Of a stretch of DNA of 64,000 nucleotides, positions 60,775 through 64,000 are shown piece after piece. The number at the start of each line of letters is the position of its first letter. The first letter of the stretch is position 1. This DNA comes from Dickeya zeae NCPPB 2538 (GTDB lineage: Bacteria; Pseudomonadota; Gammaproteobacteria; Enterobacterales; Enterobacteriaceae), in the NCBI RefSeq assembly GCF_000406165.1, contig NZ_CM001977.1, positions 1,596,809 through 1,660,808 of the forward strand. Reading direction: 5' to 3'. The translations under genes and the position numbers were made by a program. The notes below the pieces were generated by a model. The model was not told where the DNA came from and made no database searches. It was given only the letters and a program-made list of their open reading frames with translations.

Positions 60775-62478
60775 ATGTTGGTAGTCAAACGAAATACGCA
60801 AAGACGGCTTTTGCGAGTAGCCGGTTCGATTTGGTTGGGTAGCGTATTGACTTCGTTTTCCGTTCAGGCAGCGTCACCCATGGTGTCCGGAAATGTGGCG
60901 GCGTCAGCGGTGACCCAAAATCACGCCTCCCAACATGATTCCTCTGTCACGGCAGGGTTGCCTGCCGGTATTACCCCTTACTACCTGAACGAGCTGACTG
61001 CGCTCTATTCGCGCCAGCATAAACGGCCGATATGGGGCGACACTCAGGCGGTAAAAGCCTTCCAGCAACAACTTGCGGAGGTGGCGCTATCCGGTGTTCA
61101 GCCGCAATTTACCACCTGGGTGAGCTGGTTAACCGATCCTAAATTGAACGGTTTTGCTCGCGATGTGGTGCTGTCTGATGCCATGCTGGGGTATATGCAA
61201 TTTGTTGCCGGGGTAGAGAAAAATGGCAACAGTTGGCTATACGGCAGTGTTCCTTACAAACTGGCTTTACCGCCGGTAGCGATGATGGAACAGTGGCAGC
61301 GGGCGATGGCGTCAGGTAATGGGGTTGCGTTTATGGCGTCACTGGCTCCCCACCATTCCCAGTATGAGAAAATGCATGCGGCATTGAAAGATATGCTGAT
61401 GGATAAACGCCCCTGGCCGAAGCTGATGCTGGCGGATTCGTTGCGTCCCGGTGATGAAAGTAATGTGTTACCGGTACTGAGAGACATTCTGTTGCGCACC
61501 GGCATGCTCAGCCAGAATAGTGCGGCTATGCCGCTGTTTAATGATGCCTCGTCAGACAATGCATCCCCGTTGCGTTATGAAGGTGAACTTGTCGAGGCGG
61601 TAAAACGTTTCCAGCATTCACAAGGTTTGCAGGACGATGGCGTTATTGGCAAGCGCACCCGTGACTGGCTCAATGTATCATCGCAGATGCGCGCGACATT
61701 GCTGGCGTTGAATATCCAGCGTTTGCGGCTGGTGCCGGATAATGTCAACAGCGGTATTATGGTCAACATCCCTAACTACTCGCTCATCTATTATCAGCAT
61801 GGGGCGGAGATTTTGTCGTCCAGGGTGATTGTCGGCCAGCCTAAACGCAAGACGCCGTTGATGAGCACTTCACTGAGCAATGTGGTGATGAACCCGCCGT
61901 GGAACGTGCCTACTACGCTGACGCGTCAGGATATCATTCCCAAAGTGATTCAGGATCCAGCGTATCTACAGCGTCACGGTTATACGGTGTTGTCGGACTG
62001 GACCGAGAGCGCCCAACCTATCGACCCGTCCATGATTGACTGGCCGATGATGTCAGCCAGCAACTTCCCTTATCGCTTGCGTCAGGCACCGGGCGACAGC
62101 AATTCGCTGGGGCGCTATAAATTTAATATACCCAATACGGATTCTATCTATTTGCATGACACGCCTAACCATGCGTTATTCCAGAAAGATATTCGGGCGC
62201 TGAGTTCCGGGTGTGTGCGTGTTAATAAGGCTTCTGAACTGGCGGCGTTGTTGTTACAGGATGCCGGCTGGAACAATGCCCGCATTTCATCAACCCTGGA
62301 GCAGGGGAATACGACCTACGTGGCAGTGCGCCAGCGGATACCGGTGAATTTTTACTATCTCACCGCCTGGGTGGCTGACGATGGCAAGCCCCAATTCCGC
62401 ACAGATATTTACAATTATGATGACACGGTGAAAACCGGCGCACTGGCTTTGTCTAAAGTGGGATTATTATTACAGTAA
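60775..62478 (+). CDS. ldtD: L,D-transpeptidase LdtD (YcbB)
   Basis: LdtD makes 3-3 cross-links in peptidoglycan in the periplasm, which supports envelope repair and beta-lactam tolerance. The protein is 567 residues (E. coli 615). A signal peptide (about 1-32) is followed by a helical scaffold, a peptidoglycan-binding domain (VKRFQHSQGLQDDGVIGKRT near 280-300) and the YkuD catalytic domain, with the motif HDTPNHALF and the nucleophile Cys480 in SSGCVRV. The in-frame ATG at 60775 has AGGGG upstream. It is followed by mepK on the same strand, as in E. coli. Confidence 0.94.
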   Translation: MLVVKRNTQRRLLRVAGSIWLGSVLTSFSVQAASPMVSGNVAASAVTQNHASQHDSSVTAGLPAGITPYYLNELTALYSRQHKRPIWGDTQAVKAFQQQLAEVALSGVQPQFTTWVSWLTDPKLNGFARDVVLSDAMLGYMQFVAGVEKNGNSWLYGSVPYKLALPPVAMMEQWQRAMASGNGVAFMASLAPHHSQYEKMHAALKDMLMDKRPWPKLMLADSLRPGDESNVLPVLRDILLRTGMLSQNSAAMPLFNDASSDNASPLRYEGELVEAVKRFQHSQGLQDDGVIGKRTRDWLNVSSQMRATLLALNIQRLRLVPDNVNSGIMVNIPNYSLIYYQHGAEILSSRVIVGQPKRKTPLMSTSLSNVVMNPPWNVPTTLTRQDIIPKVIQDPAYLQRHGYTVLSDWTESAQPIDPSMIDWPMMSASNFPYRLRQAPGDSNSLGRYKFNIPNTDSIYLHDTPNHALFQKDIRALSSGCVRVNKASELAALLLQDAGWNNARISSTLEQGNTTYVAVRQRIPVNFYYLTAWVADDGKPQFRTDIYNYDDTVKTGALALSKVGLLLQ

Positions 62479-62677
62479 CTATCCGTAATTCGGGCAATTC
62501 CTGAATCACGGTGGCGGGGTGGCGAAGTGGAAGCCAGTGAGAGTGGGCGTCAGCATGTGGGTAAAGCGGGTTGACGGACCACTCCCAGGCAGTTAAGGTG
62601 CAAAGCGGTACATTTATGCGCCATTTTTGCTTGTTGTTTTTCTCTTCGCTTCTTTTAGCCCAGGGTATGCAATCTTT

Positions 62678-63229
62678 ATGGAATACATTGATAATCATCG
62701 ACGCAAATGGTTGGCGATCGGCGGCGCGGCGTTAGGGATGGCGCTGTTGTTACCGGGTCAGGCGCTGGCCTCGCTTTCCACCTCGCGTCCACGCATTCTC
62801 ACGCTGAACAATATCAACACCGGTGAACATATTAAGGTCGAGTTCTTCGACGGTCGGCGTTATAACAAAGCAGAGTTATCCCGGTTAAACCATTTTTTCC
62901 GTGATTATCGGGCCAATAAAGTCAAAACTATCGACCCCGCGCTGTTTGATCAGCTATACCGCCTGCAGGTCATGTTGGGTACGACCAAGCCGGTACAGCT
63001 GATCTCGGGTTACCGTTCTTACAGCACCAATGAGGATTTGCGGTCGCACAGTAAGGGCGTGGCGAAACAGAGCTACCACACCCAGGGAAAAGCCATGGAT
63101 TTCCATATTGAAGGCGTCCAACTGGCGAATATCCGAAAAGCGGCGCTGAAAATGCGCGCCGGTGGTGTAGGGTATTACCCGCAGAGCAATTTTGTGCACA
63201 TCGATACCGGTGCCATTCGCACCTGGTAG
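62678..63229 (+). CDS. mepK: Murein endopeptidase MepK (YcbK)
   Basis: MepK is a periplasmic zinc peptidase that cuts the cross-links in peptidoglycan, including the 3-3 links made by LdtD. The protein is 183 residues (E. coli 182). The N-terminus has a twin-arginine-like signal (HRRKWLAIGGAALGMALL). The M15-like metal site is His134 and Asp141 (YHTQGKAMDFH) plus His174 (NFVHIDTG). The start at 62678 begins the signal peptide; upstream in-frame codons lie in the intergenic region. It forms a functional pair with ldtD. Confidence 0.93.
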   Translation: MEYIDNHRRKWLAIGGAALGMALLLPGQALASLSTSRPRILTLNNINTGEHIKVEFFDGRRYNKAELSRLNHFFRDYRANKVKTIDPALFDQLYRLQVMLGTTKPVQLISGYRSYSTNEDLRSHSKGVAKQSYHTQGKAMDFHIEGVQLANIRKAALKMRAGGVGYYPQSNFVHIDTGAIRTW

Positions 63230-63261
63230 TATTGGTACCTGCTGGTAGTATTAGTACCTGA
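63224..63261. repeat. 19-bp tandem duplication across the mepK stop codon
   Basis: TGGTAGTATTGGTACCTGC is followed directly by TGGTAGTATTAGTACCTGA, differing at two positions. The first unit contains the final Trp codon and TAG stop of mepK. Confidence 0.8.
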
Positions 63262-63341
63262 TAGCATAAATGCAGGTGCCAGCCGGGCAATATCGGTGGT
63301 TTTATTCCCTGAATAAGGATGTCGAGTAGAAACGGAGCGGT

Positions 63342-63980
63342 ATGAAGTACCAAATTATTCCTGTTACGGCCTTCAGCCAAAATTGCACCCTGCTGTGGTG
63401 TGAGAAAACGTTGCAGGCCGCTATTGTTGATCCCGGCGGCGAAGCCGACAAAATTAAACAGGCCGTAGCACAGGCGGGGGTGACAGTAACCCAGATTCTG
63501 CTGACGCATGGTCATCTGGATCATGTTGGAGCGGCGGCGGCGTTGTCTGAATATTTTCAGGCTCCTATCGTTGGCCCACAGCGTGAAGACGCTTTTTGGC
63601 TGGATGGATTGCCGGCTCAGAGCCGTATGTTCGGCCTGAATGATTGCCCACCGCTGACGCCAGCTCGCTGGCTGGAAGACGGTGATACCGTTACTGTGGG
63701 TGAGTCCGTATTATCGGTGTTGCATTGCCCTGGGCATACGCCAGGTCATGTGGTGTTTGTCGATAAGCAGGAGCGTTTTGCTCAGGTGGGTGATGTCATT
63801 TTCCGCGGTGGTGTAGGGCGTAGCGATTTCCCTCAAGGGAACCATCAAGCGTTGATAGCCTCTATCCGCACGAAACTGTTCCCTTTGGGGGATGATATCG
63901 CGTTTATCCCGGGGCATGGTCCAATGTCTACCTTTGGTGACGAACGTCGTACCAATCCATTTGTGCGTGATACCGAGTAA
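63342..63980 (+). CDS. gloC: Hydroxyacylglutathione hydrolase GloC (YcbL)
   Basis: GloC is a type II glyoxalase that hydrolyses S-lactoylglutathione in methylglyoxal detoxification. The protein is 212 residues (E. coli 215) with a metallo-beta-lactamase fold. Metal ligands are His56, His58, Asp60 and His61 (THGHLDH), a histidine in CPGHTPGH, the bridging aspartate in VGDVIF and the last histidine in IPGHGPMS. It lies about 110 bases after mepK, in the E. coli order. The window ends 20 bases later. Confidence 0.95.
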   Translation: MKYQIIPVTAFSQNCTLLWCEKTLQAAIVDPGGEADKIKQAVAQAGVTVTQILLTHGHLDHVGAAAALSEYFQAPIVGPQREDAFWLDGLPAQSRMFGLNDCPPLTPARWLEDGDTVTVGESVLSVLHCPGHTPGHVVFVDKQERFAQVGDVIFRGGVGRSDFPQGNHQALIASIRTKLFPLGDDIAFIPGHGPMSTFGDERRTNPFVRDTE

Positions 63981-64000
63981 TAATCGCGCTATCTACCAAC

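Noticed and set aside
1..64000. CRISPR arrays, tRNA or rRNA genes, insertion sequences, prophage or toxin-antitoxin modules
   Set aside because: None were seen; all repeats found are short and local, and every large frame belongs to a recognisable chromosomal family or is a shadow.

Overview
The window is a stretch of enterobacterial core chromosome. Nearly every gene has a clear Escherichia coli counterpart in nearly the same order: the mdtG-lpxL, yceA-yceI-yceJ, bssS-dinI-pyrC, rne-rluC-yceF, yceD-rpmF-fab, tmk-holB-ycfH-ptsG, hinT-ycfL-lpoB-thiK-nagZ-ycfP-ndh-ycfJ, mfd-lolCDE-nagK-cobB, btuCED-nlpC-ydiV-selO and ldtD-mepK-gloC blocks. E. coli neighbours such as the flagellar genes, fhuE and ihfA are missing, and several extra genes sit between the blocks. 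This points to Enterobacterales outside E. coli/Salmonella, most likely a soft-rot Pectobacteriaceae member such as Dickeya. That assignment comes from recall of gene order and protein similarity, not from a search.

Layout. 1-6.2 kb: the end of a probable opgH, mdtG, lpxL, an old-yellow-enzyme reductase, trhO, yceI and yceJ. 6.5-9 kb: bssS, SOS-controlled dinI, pyrC and a small monooxygenase-like gene. 9-14.5 kb: rne with a long leader, divergent rluC, and the Maf pyrophosphatase yceF. 14.6-25.3 kb: a long plus-strand run from yceD and rpmF through plsX-fabH-fabD-fabG-acpP-fabF to pabC-mltG-tmk-holB-ycfH (phospholipid and fatty-acid synthesis, folate, peptidoglycan, DNA replication). 25.4-28.4 kb: ptsG with a recognisable CRP-type promoter and SgrS target, then a malate/lactate-type dehydrogenase. 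28.5-34.9 kb: hinT to ycfJ, including envelope lipoproteins, thiamine salvage, muropeptide recycling and FNR-controlled ndh.

34.9-40.1 kb is the main accessory segment: a LacI-type regulator divergent from a major-facilitator transporter and a GH31 glycosidase, with inverted repeats between them. It looks like a small uptake-and-hydrolysis locus for an unknown glycoside. 40.2-44.1 kb holds an arylamine N-acetyltransferase, the Hsp70-like yegD and a CSS-EAL c-di-GMP phosphodiesterase. 44.4-53.3 kb holds mfd, the lipoprotein-release operon lolCDE, nagK, cobB and an unrecognised 84-residue cysteine-containing protein. 53.5-64 kb holds btuC-btuE-btuD, nlpC, lplA, a degenerate EAL protein of the YdiV type, selO, ldtD, mepK and gloC.

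No rRNA, tRNA, CRISPR array, insertion sequence, integrase or phage gene was seen. Nothing here is convincingly a new multi-gene system. The best candidates for a second look are the LacI-MFS-GH31 locus, the YdiV-like protein with its unusual downstream repeats, the apparently leaderless yceD promoter, and the small cysteine protein beside cobB.
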